From assembly GCA_024401565.1 (NCBI GenBank), contig JAKSKU010000006.1, forward strand, positions 1 through 64,000: a stretch of DNA of 64,000 nucleotides. Reading direction: 5' to 3'. Position 1 is the stretch's first letter. Every line of letters starts with the position of its first letter. Below the pieces are notes generated by a model. It saw nothing but the letters and a program-made list of their open reading frames with translations, searched no databases and was not told the DNA's origin. The position numbers and the translations under genes are program-made. This document shows positions 45,841-54,703 of the stretch, in pieces. This DNA comes from Paludibacteraceae bacterium. GTDB lineage: Bacteria > Bacteroidota > Bacteroidia > Bacteroidales > Paludibacteraceae.

Positions 45841-46578
45841 ATGCGTATTTGTGCTGTGATCCCCAACTACAATAATTGTAAGACTATCTGCGATGTCGCC
45901 AAATCGGTGACAGAATACGTGGAGAGAGTTTATGTGGTGGATGATGGAAGTACAGACGATAGCAAATCCCTATTATCAGTATTAAGCAGTGAGGAGAAGA
46001 GGATAAAAGTCCTCTCATTGCCAGTGAACAGTGGCAAGGGGAAAGCTCTCACCGCTGGTTTTGCCGCTGCATACGCAGATGGATACACTCATGCTGTGAC
46101 ACTTGATGCCGACGGACAGCATTTCGCTGACGACATTCCAGGAATGGTGGCAAAAGTGTCTGATGAAAGGCCTACTTTGGTGTGTGGTGTGAGAAACATC
46201 ACGACGCAGAAGAACATGCCGTCTAAAAACACATTCGCCAACAAATTCTCAAATTTCTGGTTTAAGGTGGAGACGGGAAGGGAGATACCCGACACACAAT
46301 GCGGATTCCGTGTCTATCCGTTGAAGGAGATAACAAAGAGACATATTTTCTCATCAAGATATGAAGCTGAACTGGAGATGCTGGTCAGACTATGCTGGGC
46401 TGACGTTGATATCCAGACCAATCCTATAAAGGTGTATTACGCACCGGAAGGCGAGCGAGTGACTCATTTCCGTCCGTTCGCTGACTTTTCCAGAATATCG
46501 GTCATGAACACAGCGCTATGTACGGGAGCATTATTCTACTACTGGCCTAAAACATTGTTGCGACATGTCTTCGGGTAA
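45841..46578 (+). CDS. Glycosyltransferase family 2
   Basis: A 245-residue GT-A transferase: AVIPNYNNCKTI at the N-terminus, VVDDGSTDDS (nucleotide-sugar site), LDADGQH (DxD metal site) and DTQCGFRVYPL. It resembles the dolichyl-phosphate-mannose-synthase-like GT2 seen in aryl-polyene clusters, often fused to or followed by DUF2062, as here (14-nt overlap). Cytosolic face of the inner membrane. ATG at 45841 is the first good start. Confidence 0.88.
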   Translation: MRICAVIPNYNNCKTICDVAKSVTEYVERVYVVDDGSTDDSKSLLSVLSSEEKRIKVLSLPVNSGKGKALTAGFAAAYADGYTHAVTLDADGQHFADDIPGMVAKVSDERPTLVCGVRNITTQKNMPSKNTFANKFSNFWFKVETGREIPDTQCGFRVYPLKEITKRHIFSSRYEAELEMLVRLCWADVDIQTNPIKVYYAPEGERVTHFRPFADFSRISVMNTALCTGALFYYWPKTLLRHVFG

Positions 46579-47020
46579 TGAAAACGGGTGGAAGCAGAGA
46601 CTGAAGAATTTCTTCACGTCTGACTTCAACATTAGAAAAGAAAGCAATGCCAGAGTGGCGTCTGCCGTCATGATAGGAGTGCTTGTGGCGATCTTGCCGA
46701 TTTGGGGGTTCCAGATGATGGCAGGTGTGGCTTTAGCTCAGATATTCAGATTGAACAGACTGGTTGTGCTGGCAGCGTCTAACATATCAATGCCACCTAT
46801 GCTCTTCGGCATACTGTATGCGTCTTATGAGTGTGGAAGAGTATTGTTCCCTGATGAGGAACCCATGTCATTAGGTAAAATTACCGTCGACTCGGCTCTT
46901 CAGAGTGGAGCTTGCTACTTGGTGGGGGCTATAATATTTGCAATAATTTCTGCAGTTATTGCATACATAATCAGTTTTTTATTATTACATTTGCTACGAA
47001 GAAAAACACAACTACCATGA
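46565..47020 (+). CDS. DUF2062 membrane protein
   Basis: A 151-residue protein with a basic N-terminus and DUF2062 core: ASAVMIGVLVAILPIWGFQMMAGVALAQIFRLN and a two-helix hydrophobic C-terminal part. Overlaps GT2 by 14 nt and LD-carboxypeptidase by four (ATGA). In many Bacteroidetes it is fused to the GT2; here it is separate. Confidence 0.82.
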   Translation: MSSGNENGWKQRLKNFFTSDFNIRKESNARVASAVMIGVLVAILPIWGFQMMAGVALAQIFRLNRLVVLAASNISMPPMLFGILYASYECGRVLFPDEEPMSLGKITVDSALQSGACYLVGAIIFAIISAVIAYIISFLLLHLLRRKTQLP

Positions 47021-47955
47021 TATTTCCAGAATTTCTGCAACAAGGTGATTTAGTCACTATCGTATCTCCAAGTGGAGCTATTGATGGCGATGTGATAGAG
47101 CAGGCAGCTGCAGCCATTCGCCAGTTGGGCTACTCGGTAAAGATTGCTGAGCACGCCAAGGGTAAGCATCATCGTTTTTCGGCGACTGATGAGGAGCGTC
47201 TTGCAGACCTACAGTCGGCACTCGACGATCCACAGACTCGTGTTATCATCTGCGGACGTGGAGGATATGGTTTGACACGTATTGTAGATCGTTTGGATTT
47301 CACCAAGTTTGTGGAAAATCCAAAGTTTGTTGTAGGTTTCAGTGATATCACCGCACTTCACGCGGCTATCCTTACAAAGGCCAAATGCTGCTCCGTTCAC
47401 GGACAGATGGCTAAAGCTTTCGTGGGTTATGACGCCACTTTGGATAAGAAGGATGCCGCTAATCCGGAGATTGCGGAGTCGATAGAAGAACTGTTGAATA
47501 TTCTGACGGGTGTTCGCCGTCGTCAGACATATTTCTCATATAATCAGAGAAGTCGTGTGGCAAGAGAGAAAGTGAAGGGTAGATTGTTTGGCGGAAACTT
47601 GAGCCTCATCTATGCGCTTCGCGGTACTGATCTCGATATCACAAAGCAGTCTGGAATCCTTTATATTGAGGATATCGGTGAGAGAATGTACAGTATCGAC
47701 CGTATGATGCAGAATTTGCGTATGAGCGGTGTGTTTGGCAGAATAAAAGGTTTGGTGGTAGGCAAGTTCACTGATACTGATATTGATAGCTCATTCGGAA
47801 GTATTGAGGACTTGATTTTTGAGGTCACAAAGGGTTATGATTTCCCTATCTTGTTTGATATCCCGTTTGGCCATGTCGACAGGAATCTTCCGATCATCAA
47901 TGGCTCTGTAGCGTCGATTGCAGCTAATGCGTTGACATTCAAGACAAAGAAATAA
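47017..47955 (+). CDS. ldcA: LD-carboxypeptidase (peptidase family S66)
   Basis: A 312-residue serine peptidase that removes D-Ala from tetrapeptide muropeptides in murein recycling. Seen: DLVTIVSPSGAI at the start, the nucleophile serine in VVGFSDITALH, CGRGGYGLTRI, and the Glu and His in the C-terminal half (YIEDIGERMYSIDRM, FGHVDRNLPI). The ATG at 47017 overlaps the DUF2062 stop by four bases. No signal peptide. Confidence 0.9.
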   Translation: MIFPEFLQQGDLVTIVSPSGAIDGDVIEQAAAAIRQLGYSVKIAEHAKGKHHRFSATDEERLADLQSALDDPQTRVIICGRGGYGLTRIVDRLDFTKFVENPKFVVGFSDITALHAAILTKAKCCSVHGQMAKAFVGYDATLDKKDAANPEIAESIEELLNILTGVRRRQTYFSYNQRSRVAREKVKGRLFGGNLSLIYALRGTDLDITKQSGILYIEDIGERMYSIDRMMQNLRMSGVFGRIKGLVVGKFTDTDIDSSFGSIEDLIFEVTKGYDFPILFDIPFGHVDRNLPIINGSVASIAANALTFKTKK

Positions 47956-47978
47956 TCGACATTATATAGATATCTAGA

Positions 47979-48006
47979 GGCAGGTTTTAATGACCTGCCT
48001 TTTTTG
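47979..48006 (+). terminator. Terminator of the acyl cluster and ldcA
   Basis: GGCAGGT pairs with ACCTGCC, followed by seven T. Confidence 0.8.
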
Positions 48007-48008
48007 TT

Positions 48009-49184
48009 TCATGGAACTATAAATTTCATACTTTTTTTGCCGTCAATCCTTAAAATATAGGATCCGGCAGGAAGTGAAAATAAGAAACTGCAATGTATGT
48101 CTGTGGAGAATAATTGGCAGCCGTAGAAATTATATATCTCTATGTGGTGCTTTTGGTTGTCAGTGAACACAATTCTGTCTTTGAACAACTTGAATTCATC
48201 CATGTCTAAAGGGCTCGGCTCATTGTAGACGGCAGTGAAATGTTCATCGTGGTTTTGCATAATGTAAACGTAGACATTGTCTTTGGAAATGACGTCTCCT
48301 TTATCATTCTTCCAAAAACATTTGTCTGCTACCGTGACGCCATAACTTTTCAAGGTCACGTTGATGCCTTCAGGAAACGTGGCGGAATGGGATATTGACG
48401 ACGTCTTGCTTTCGTTGTCAGTGTCGAAAGTCACGTTGTATCTTGGAGCTGTGGCGTCGGCAAGTGTTTTGAGTCTTTTGTCTGTCGATTTCTCTATCTC
48501 CTCCACAATGTATCTGGCAAAATCTGTCGCTCCTGTTTCCTGTAGGTGGACACCGTCTTCTTTACCTTCTGGATATGCGATATATTCGTTTGGCATATAG
48601 TTGTTGTGACGGTAGTAAGTGTTGTATTCGATCCCCGACTCATTGGAGAGATTATAGCCGAAAGTGTAGAGATCGATGAAGGGAGTGTTGTATTTCACGG
48701 CGGCTTCTTGCATTGCCTTTGGATGCTGACCATATGTTTGCTTAAGTTCTCCGTTTGTGCTCCACCAGTTTCGGTTGACGGTAGACAAAAGGACAGGTAT
48801 AGCGCCTTTTCCCCTTGCCGCATTGCAGAATATGCCGATATAGTTGATGAATTCATCTGTTGTTGTGCAGACAGACGAGTATGTGTTGGAGTCGTTTGCT
48901 CCGAATGAGACAAACAGATAATCACCGCTGCTTATTTTAGCAATCACATTGCTCCAGTATTCCTTGTAAAAGCTTTTTGTGGATGTTCCGCCGACTGCTT
49001 TGTTGTATACAACTACCTTGTCTTTATCGAAAAAGTGATGCAGCACGGCTCCCCAGCCCATGCATGGATAGCTGTCTTGACCCCATGTCTCGGTTGTGCT
49101 GTCACCAATGAGGAAGACGTGTGTGCGTGCTTCGATGGTGAAGAAGAAGAATGTGCAGATCAGCGGCAAAAGTCGTTTGAGCAT
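48009..49184 (-). CDS. SGNH esterase with T9SS sorting domain, copy 1
   Basis: A 391-residue secreted SGNH hydrolase resembling rhamnogalacturonan acetylesterases: block I LIGDSTTETW (nucleophile Ser), GANDSNTY (Asn) and DGVHLQETG (Asp-His). A signal peptide starts it, a beta domain of about 60 residues follows (NVTLKSYGVTVADKCFWKND), and it ends with a T9SS-like sorting domain (IEIYNFYGCQLF to LPAGSYILRIDGKK). Likely removes acetyl groups from plant polysaccharides. Second gene of a two-gene operon. Confidence 0.85.
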   Translation of the reverse strand: MLKRLLPLICTFFFFTIEARTHVFLIGDSTTETWGQDSYPCMGWGAVLHHFFDKDKVVVYNKAVGGTSTKSFYKEYWSNVIAKISSGDYLFVSFGANDSNTYSSVCTTTDEFINYIGIFCNAARGKGAIPVLLSTVNRNWWSTNGELKQTYGQHPKAMQEAAVKYNTPFIDLYTFGYNLSNESGIEYNTYYRHNNYMPNEYIAYPEGKEDGVHLQETGATDFARYIVEEIEKSTDKRLKTLADATAPRYNVTFDTDNESKTSSISHSATFPEGINVTLKSYGVTVADKCFWKNDKGDVISKDNVYVYIMQNHDEHFTAVYNEPSPLDMDEFKLFKDRIVFTDNQKHHIEIYNFYGCQLFSTDIHCSFLFSLPAGSYILRIDGKKSMKFIVP

Positions 49185-49190
49185 ATCTGA

Positions 49191-50372
49191 TTATTTAATT
49201 GTAATCTTTACACTTCTTGCCTTGTCTAATGTCAGAATATAGGTTCCGCTAGGCAAGTTGAGAGGGAACTCGTGTTTAGACGATGCGGATGAGACAAGGG
49301 CTCCGTTTAGCGAATATATGTGGATAGTATGAGTCTCGTCGTCTGCAAACATAATCCCGTCGGGAAGAACAGTCAGATAATCGGAGGAAACGTTTTTGAC
49401 GGCAGGAGAATGGTCGTATATGGCAGTGAAATGTTCGTCGTGGTCTTGCATCACATATATGAACAGACTGTTGGTGGAAACAATCTCACCTTTGTAATTA
49501 GACCAAATACATTTGTCGTATTCTGTGATGCCATAACTCTTCATAGTGACGTTGATTCCTTCAGGAAACGTGGCGGAACGTGTGATCGACGTCATTCTGC
49601 TTTCATCGTCTGCGTCAATCACAACGTGGTATCTTGGTTTGGTGGCATCAGCGAGAGTTTTGAGTCTTTCATCTGTCGAATTCTCAATCTCCTCCACGAT
49701 ATATCTGGCATAATCTATAGCTCCGGATTCTTGAAGGTGAACCCCGTCTTCCTTCCCGTCTGGATATCCCTTGTATTCATTGGGATGATAGTTGTTGTGA
49801 CGGTAATAAGTGTTATATTCTGGTCCCACTTCGTTAGAAAGCTTCAAACCGAAGTTGTATAGGTCGAAAAAAGGAGTGTTGTATTTTTCGGCGGCATTCT
49901 TCATCGCCTGGGGATGCATTCCGTATGAAGATTTGATTATAGTGTCATACCACCAGTTTCGGTTGATGGTAGAAAGAAGGACAGGGATAGCGCCTTTTTC
50001 TCTTGCCGCATTGCAGAATATGCCGATATATTCTATGAATTCGCCTGTTGTTGTATATCCTAAAGAATAGGTGTTTGAATCGTTTGCACCAAAGGAGATG
50101 AACAGATAATCTCCGCTATTGATGTCTGCAATCACATCATTCCAGAACTCGTTGTAGAAAGTTTTGGTAGATGTCCCTCCCACAGCTCTGTTGTCTACAA
50201 TAACTTTATCTTTATCGAAAAAGTGTTGGAATACGGCTCCCCAACCCATGCATGGATACCAGTTTTTCCCCCATGTTTCGGTTGTGCTGTCTCCAATAGT
50301 AATGACGCGGATGCTCGCTTCTACATTGACGCATGCGAATATTGATATTATAAACAGAAGTAGTTTTGACAT
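49191..50372 (-). CDS. SGNH esterase with T9SS sorting domain, copy 2
   Basis: A 393-residue paralogue, colinear with the downstream gene and separated from it by 6 nt: TIGDSTTETW, GANDSNTY, DGVHLQESG and C-terminal IHIYSLNGALVSS to LPSGTYILTLDKAR. Tandem duplication is evident from the shared domain order. Signal peptide MSKLLLFIISIFACVNVEA. The ATG at 50372 is chosen because the longer frame enters the promoter box. Confidence 0.87.
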   Translation of the reverse strand: MSKLLLFIISIFACVNVEASIRVITIGDSTTETWGKNWYPCMGWGAVFQHFFDKDKVIVDNRAVGGTSTKTFYNEFWNDVIADINSGDYLFISFGANDSNTYSLGYTTTGEFIEYIGIFCNAAREKGAIPVLLSTINRNWWYDTIIKSSYGMHPQAMKNAAEKYNTPFFDLYNFGLKLSNEVGPEYNTYYRHNNYHPNEYKGYPDGKEDGVHLQESGAIDYARYIVEEIENSTDERLKTLADATKPRYHVVIDADDESRMTSITRSATFPEGINVTMKSYGITEYDKCIWSNYKGEIVSTNSLFIYVMQDHDEHFTAIYDHSPAVKNVSSDYLTVLPDGIMFADDETHTIHIYSLNGALVSSASSKHEFPLNLPSGTYILTLDKARSVKITIK

Positions 50373-50396
50373 TATATACACCTTGTTTGCAGACTG

Positions 50397-50404
50397 CAAA
50401 ATTA
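50397..50404 (-). promoter_or_regulatory. -7 promoter box of the SGNH esterase pair
   Basis: TAATTTTG on the minus strand, 25 nt before the chosen ATG. Confidence 0.55.
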
Positions 50405-50582
50405 GCAAATAAATAAGGGAATTATATTATAGTTGTCCAAACTTTCTCTTTTAACCTCCTTGGAGTAAAGATTTGAGGCAACCACACATAAAATGAGTAT
50501 GTTTTTATTGGAAAATTTGCTGGTGAACCTCATTTCTCATACTTTTGAAGACGCTAACTATTGGCAATAAACAAACAGTTAT

Positions 50583-51149
50583 ATGAAAAAAGCTATATAC
50601 ATATTGGTATTGTTCGCATTATCTGTTGTGACGGTGGAAGCCAGGCAGACAACCTCTGTCGGTGCTGCCAAATATTACACTGACGACATACTTCGTGAAA
50701 TGGGATGCAGAAAGCAAGACTATCTGAGAATGGTGGCTGAAAAAGGTTATACAGAACAGGAGGTAGGAGAGGTGGCACTGTTGATCTCACAGTCGGAGTC
50801 GGAAATACGGAAAGGTTCCAAAATCTCAAAAAAGTATTGGGTGAAGACGTTGAAGGATCGGGAAAACAAAGAGAGTTATGCTGTCGCTGACTATATAGGA
50901 ATGATTGTCGAGTTGATTGAGCCTATCCACGCTCAGGCTTATGTCAAATCTAACAAGAAAGATTCTGACGTTCCTTTGGTCACTCGTTTTAGCGCCACTA
51001 AAGCAGACTATCCTTCAGACATCAATGCGGAATACCAGTCGTTTTTCCCGAATTGGCTACAGATAAATGACTCTTATCTTCAGCATGTTCATACGAAAGC
51101 GTGTGACAGCCCCAATTCTAGATGCCCGAACAAATTCATTAAGTATTGA
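50583..51149 (+). CDS. Small exported protein of unknown function
   Basis: Not recognised. 188 residues with a signal peptide (MKKAIYILVLFALSVVTVEA) and a polar, helical mature part. The C-terminus has a pair of cysteines (TKACDSPNSRCPNKF). No lipobox. It is divergent from the esterase pair and convergent with the next lipoprotein. Confidence 0.6.
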   Translation: MKKAIYILVLFALSVVTVEARQTTSVGAAKYYTDDILREMGCRKQDYLRMVAEKGYTEQEVGEVALLISQSESEIRKGSKISKKYWVKTLKDRENKESYAVADYIGMIVELIEPIHAQAYVKSNKKDSDVPLVTRFSATKADYPSDINAEYQSFFPNWLQINDSYLQHVHTKACDSPNSRCPNKFIKY

Positions 51150-51195
51150 CGCTATTTTCTGCTTCAGTGGAAAAATGCTCCGTCAGTGCAATAGG

Positions 51196-51987
51196 TCAGA
51201 ACATTTCACTTCCAAGCTCTTGTAATGGTTCTTCGAATGATTCCCATGTTGTATTTGTCCCGTCGTACTCAAACATATTATATTCTTTTATGCATTTTTT
51301 CCCAGTAAGATAGTTTATGCTGGTCTCTACTGTATAACCATCACTTTTGTTAATTGAAATTTGATCATATCCGATTTTGTAGAACTTATTATCTTGAAAG
51401 CGATATTTGGTTGTATATGCGGTTGATCCCCAACCACCACCATCGCTCAATTGATCACACAATACTTTCAGAACACCTTTTTCTGTAATTTCGAGATTTG
51501 CATGGTTCCATACACCCATTTTGTCAATTTCAATCAATCCTTTCCATGCTTTGTACTGTGTGAATGTGCCATCACCATTTCCCCAATAGATGGCAAAGAT
51601 TTGTGGATTTTCATTTACTGAATAGTACTCGTACTCAGTCGTTCCAATTTTTCTGGCATTAAACACAAGATCCGCAATACCGTCTTTATTAAGGTCGCCT
51701 GTGGCCTCGTTTTTTATTTCCCATTGTTCAGGGATTATTTCCTTTGTGTTGCGTCCTTCTTTATTGAAAACATGACCATATTCGCACAACTCATTGTTTA
51801 TGATCTCTTCCTCCTCATATTCTTCATCATAATACTCAGATGGAAAAGCTACTGCGACAGAATCATAATCCGAAGGATAATCTGTATTTTGTTGTGATTC
51901 TTCATTTTCAACTGCCTTTTGATTGCAGGAAATTAGTGCAAAACAGATAATGATGTTTGTTACGATGATATGTTTTATTCTGCTCAT
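51196..51987 (-). CDS. Lipoprotein with an FG-GAP-like segment
   Basis: A 263-residue lipoprotein (lipobox IISC-like: FALISC). After an acidic spacer (EYYDEEYEEEEII) there is GDLNKDGIADLVFNAR and YWGNGDGTFTQYK, resembling the calcium-binding loops of FG-GAP/VCBS repeats, and later SDGGGWGS. Role unknown, surface or periplasm. Single gene with its own promoter box. Confidence 0.65.
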   Translation of the reverse strand: MSRIKHIIVTNIIICFALISCNQKAVENEESQQNTDYPSDYDSVAVAFPSEYYDEEYEEEEIINNELCEYGHVFNKEGRNTKEIIPEQWEIKNEATGDLNKDGIADLVFNARKIGTTEYEYYSVNENPQIFAIYWGNGDGTFTQYKAWKGLIEIDKMGVWNHANLEITEKGVLKVLCDQLSDGGGWGSTAYTTKYRFQDNKFYKIGYDQISINKSDGYTVETSINYLTGKKCIKEYNMFEYDGTNTTWESFEEPLQELGSEMF

Positions 51988-52019
51988 TTCTCAGGATGTT
52001 AGAAACCTATTATTTATTG

Positions 52020-52027
52020 CAAAAATA
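52020..52027 (-). promoter_or_regulatory. -7 promoter box for the FG-GAP-like lipoprotein
   Basis: TATTTTTG on the minus strand, 33 nt before the start codon. Confidence 0.45.
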
Positions 52028-52118
52028 ACAATAATCACTTGGCTGGGCAAAGAAACGGTAAAGAAAAAGAAGACGACACAATGCCGTCTCCTTGTCTGGT
52101 CAGAATGGAAAGACTGAA

Positions 52119-52667
52119 TTACTTTCCGAAGTATCTGTTGTAAAGACCACGGAAGCCCTGTCCGTGACGAGCCTCATCCTTAGCCATCTCGTGAACAGTG
52201 TCGTGGATTGCGTCAAGATTCTGAGCCTTTGCGTTCTTTGCGATACGGAACTTATCCTCGCAAGCTCCAGCCTCAGCGTTCATTCTCTTCTCAAGGTTAG
52301 TCTTTGTGTCCCAAACTACATCACCAAGAAGCTCTGCGAACTTAGCAGCGTGCTCAGCCTCCTCGAATGCGTAACGCTTGAATGCCTCTGCGATCTCTGG
52401 ATAACCCTCGCGATCAGCCTGACGACTCATTGCCAAGTACATACCAACCTCTGAACACTCACCGTTGAAGTGTGCGTTAAGATCCTTGATCATCTCTGGA
52501 TCACATCCCTTTGCCACACCAATCTCGTGCTCTGTAGCATAGTTGACTGGTGCTGACTCATCAAGCTCCTTGAACTTACTTGCTGGAACCTTACACTGTG
52601 GGCACTTCTCTGGTGCACTATCTCCTTCGTGGACGTAACCACATACTGTACAAATGAACTTTGCCAT
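52119..52667 (-). CDS. rbr: Rubrerythrin
   Basis: NADH peroxidase for hydrogen peroxide removal in anaerobes. The domain order is reversed from classical rubrerythrin: an N-terminal rubredoxin (C6, C9, C22, C25 in CTVCG and CPQCK) then a ferritin-like diiron domain with ligands in [31 protein letters not shown] and DEARHG. 182 residues, cytosolic. On the same strand as flavodiiron protein and PerR, 147 nt downstream of the former, so probably in one peroxide/oxygen regulon. Confidence 0.93.
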   Translation of the reverse strand: MAKFICTVCGYVHEGDSAPEKCPQCKVPASKFKELDESAPVNYATEHEIGVAKGCDPEMIKDLNAHFNGECSEVGMYLAMSRQADREGYPEIAEAFKRYAFEEAEHAAKFAELLGDVVWDTKTNLEKRMNAEAGACEDKFRIAKNAKAQNLDAIHDTVHEMAKDEARHGQGFRGLYNRYFGK

Positions 52668-52709
52668 AATAATATAGTTTTAGTTTTTTGGTTTTTATTA
52701 TTTAATTAT

Positions 52710-52800
52710 AACGTAAAATTTCCGTGAAATGATTCGTAAAATTTATTGTTGAATAGGATCAAATCATAATTTCCGTGAAATTTTATGAAAATTTTACGTT
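52710..52800. repeat. CGTAAAATTTCC dispersed repeats in inverted arrangement
   Basis: AACGTAAAATTT (52710-52721) and its complement (52789-52800) are the outer arms; ATTTCCGTGAAAT occurs twice inside (52718 and 52769). The left half matches the repeat at 34640-34676. It fills the gap between rubrerythrin and flavodiiron genes. Confidence 0.65.
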
Positions 52801-52814
52801 CAATTGTTTATCTG

Positions 52815-53975
52815 TTATTCCAACACCTCTTTAGCCAATGCGACTAATGATGCCTCCTGATCTGCTTTCAATGCCGACTTGATTGTGACAACTGTGTCGC
52901 AGATCTTAATGTCTTTCATCGCCTCAAGTTTCTCTCTCATGAATTTGCCTGATACTGGAGCCCATGTGCCGTTCTCAATGATGCCGACGGTACGCTTCTG
53001 ATAGTTCTTGCTTTTCAAATGTGAAAGGAAACTCTCCATCGGAGGGAATAGGCCTCCGTCGTATGTAGGAGCAGCAATGATCATTCTGCCGTATCTGAAT
53101 GCGTCTTCGATGACTTCTGCCTCGTCGTCGCGGCTAAGATCGCTCACAACAACCTTCTTTGCACCCTCTTTCTCAAGGATCGACGCGATCTTCTCTGCGG
53201 ATCTCTTTGTGTTGCCGTGGATCGACGCGTATGCCACCAACACACCGTCACTCTCCACACCGTATGAGCTCCATGTGTTGTAAAGGTCGATATAGTAGCC
53301 AAGATTATCCTTTAGTACTGGTCCGTGGAGTGGGGCGATAGTCTTGATGTCAAGCGACGCCGCTTTCTTCAACAACGCCTGCACCTGCACACCATACTTT
53401 CCACAGATATTGAAATAGTAGCGTCGAGCCTCACATGCCCAATCGCCATCATATTTAGAGATCGCACCGAATTTGCCGAATCCGTCGGCAGCAAACAACA
53501 CCTTCTCGTTGCTCTCGTATGACACCATCACCTCTGGCCAATGAACCATCGGAGCGAATACGAAAGTAAGGTTGTGATTACCAAGGCTTAACGACTCGCC
53601 GTCTTTCACCTCTATTTTTCTGCCATCAAGGTTGACATCAAAAAACTGAGCCATATAAGTGAATGTCTTGGCATTACCAACGATTTTAGCTGTAGGGAAT
53701 ACCTCCAACGCTTTCATCATCGAACCAGCGTGGTCTGGCTCCATGTGCTGGCAAACGATATAATCAAGGTTTTTGCCTCCCAACACTGCCTTAACATTGT
53801 TGATCCACTCATCTGTCTTTCTCGCGTCGACAGTGTCCATAACAGCTGTCTTCTCATCAAGAATGACGTAAGAATTGTACGAAATGCCCTCTGGCACTAC
53901 ATATTGGCTCTCAAACAAATCAATATCCAAGTCGTCGACGCCAACATATCTGATTTTTTCAGAAACATTCATCAT
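52815..53975 (-). CDS. Flavodiiron protein (A-type)
   Basis: A 386-residue oxygen or nitric oxide reductase. N-terminal metallo-beta-lactamase-like diiron domain with HMEPDHAG, FAPMVHWPEVM and APLHGPVL; C-terminal flavodoxin domain from about residue 250 (VLVAYASIHGNTKRSAEKIA, FMN site; APTYDGGLFPPMESFL). No rubredoxin fusion. Two adjacent ATGs (53975, 53972) are both possible. Its start is 11 nt after the PerR stop, so they form an operon. Confidence 0.93.
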   Translation of the reverse strand: MMNVSEKIRYVGVDDLDIDLFESQYVVPEGISYNSYVILDEKTAVMDTVDARKTDEWINNVKAVLGGKNLDYIVCQHMEPDHAGSMMKALEVFPTAKIVGNAKTFTYMAQFFDVNLDGRKIEVKDGESLSLGNHNLTFVFAPMVHWPEVMVSYESNEKVLFAADGFGKFGAISKYDGDWACEARRYYFNICGKYGVQVQALLKKAASLDIKTIAPLHGPVLKDNLGYYIDLYNTWSSYGVESDGVLVAYASIHGNTKRSAEKIASILEKEGAKKVVVSDLSRDDEAEVIEDAFRYGRMIIAAPTYDGGLFPPMESFLSHLKSKNYQKRTVGIIENGTWAPVSGKFMREKLEAMKDIKICDTVVTIKSALKADQEASLVALAKEVLE

Positions 53976-53986
53976 AACTGTACTAT

Positions 53987-54421
53987 TTATTTTGATTCTT
54001 TGACTTTCTGTTTTTTCATACACTTCTCACAAATGCCAGTAAGGTTCAATTGCACATTCTGGATGTTGTGTGAACCGAATTCCAACGATGACAGTTCGTT
54101 GATGATTGGCATCTTAGAAGGAAAAATATCGTAGATCATTCCGCAATGCTGACACAAGAAATGAGCATGAGCGGATATGTCTCCGTCGAAATGCACACAC
54201 TTGTCCTCAATGTTTAATTGAGCCGCAGCACCGTTTTCTACGAATAGTTTAAGAGTATTGTAAATTGTGGTTTTGGAAAGAGTGGATATCTCCTCATGAA
54301 GAGCCTCATAGATTTCCTCCACTGTCGGATGTGTTTTATGAGTCATCAAATACTTCATCACTGCCACTCTCTGTACTGATGGTTTTATTCCAAATTTTAA
54401 TATGTAATCCTCTACTCTCAT
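53987..54421 (-). CDS. perR: Fur-family peroxide regulator PerR
   Basis: A 144-residue Fur-superfamily repressor. Winged helix with SVQRVAVMKYLMTHKTHPTVEEIYEAL; metal-binding His-rich segment HFDGDISAHAHFLC; structural zinc site CQHC and CEKC. The neighbouring flavodiiron protein and rubrerythrin are typical PerR targets, which favours PerR over Fur or Zur. A palindrome over its own -7 box suggests autoregulation. Confidence 0.87.
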   Translation of the reverse strand: MRVEDYILKFGIKPSVQRVAVMKYLMTHKTHPTVEEIYEALHEEISTLSKTTIYNTLKLFVENGAAAQLNIEDKCVHFDGDISAHAHFLCQHCGMIYDIFPSKMPIINELSSLEFGSHNIQNVQLNLTGICEKCMKKQKVKESK

Positions 54422-54430
54422 ATTTGCAAT

Positions 54431-54451
54431 TTGTTATGATTACAAATTTAC
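54431..54451 (-). promoter_or_regulatory. Candidate PerR operator overlapping the perR -7 box
   Basis: TTTGTTATGATTACAAA (54431-54447) has TTTGT/ACAAA arms; it overlaps the minus-strand box TAAATTTG (54444-54451). The match to a Per/Fur box is approximate. Confidence 0.45.
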
Positions 54452-54523
54452 AATGAATTTAATTATTCGCAAATTATTTTTTTGTTTTTTGAAAAAAGTG
54501 ATAGTGTAGCAGTTGCCCAAAAC

Positions 54524-54598
54524 GAGGATTGTTAAGGGCGGAACGCCCTAACCCCTCCATCCAACGCGAGTCCGTAGGACGAGCGTATAAAAAATAAG
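54524..54598 (+). repeat. GAGGATTG dispersed repeat, copy 3
   Basis: GAGGATTGTTAAGGGCGGAA and GAGCGTATAAAA match 12486-12556 closely. Confidence 0.75.
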
Positions 54599-54625
54599 AG
54601 TGTTTGGACAACACGTATATAATTG

Positions 54626-54661
54626 CAAAAATAGGGGAAGTTTATTAAAACTTACCCCTAT
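54626..54661 (-). terminator. Terminator of ilvE
   Basis: On the minus strand AGGGGTAAGTTTT pairs with AAACTTCCCCT and is followed by ATTTTTGC. It lies about 76 nt after the ilvE stop. Confidence 0.65.
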
Positions 54662-54703
54662 AAATTATTATGACACGAATTTGTTACGATACGGATGTCA
54701 ACT

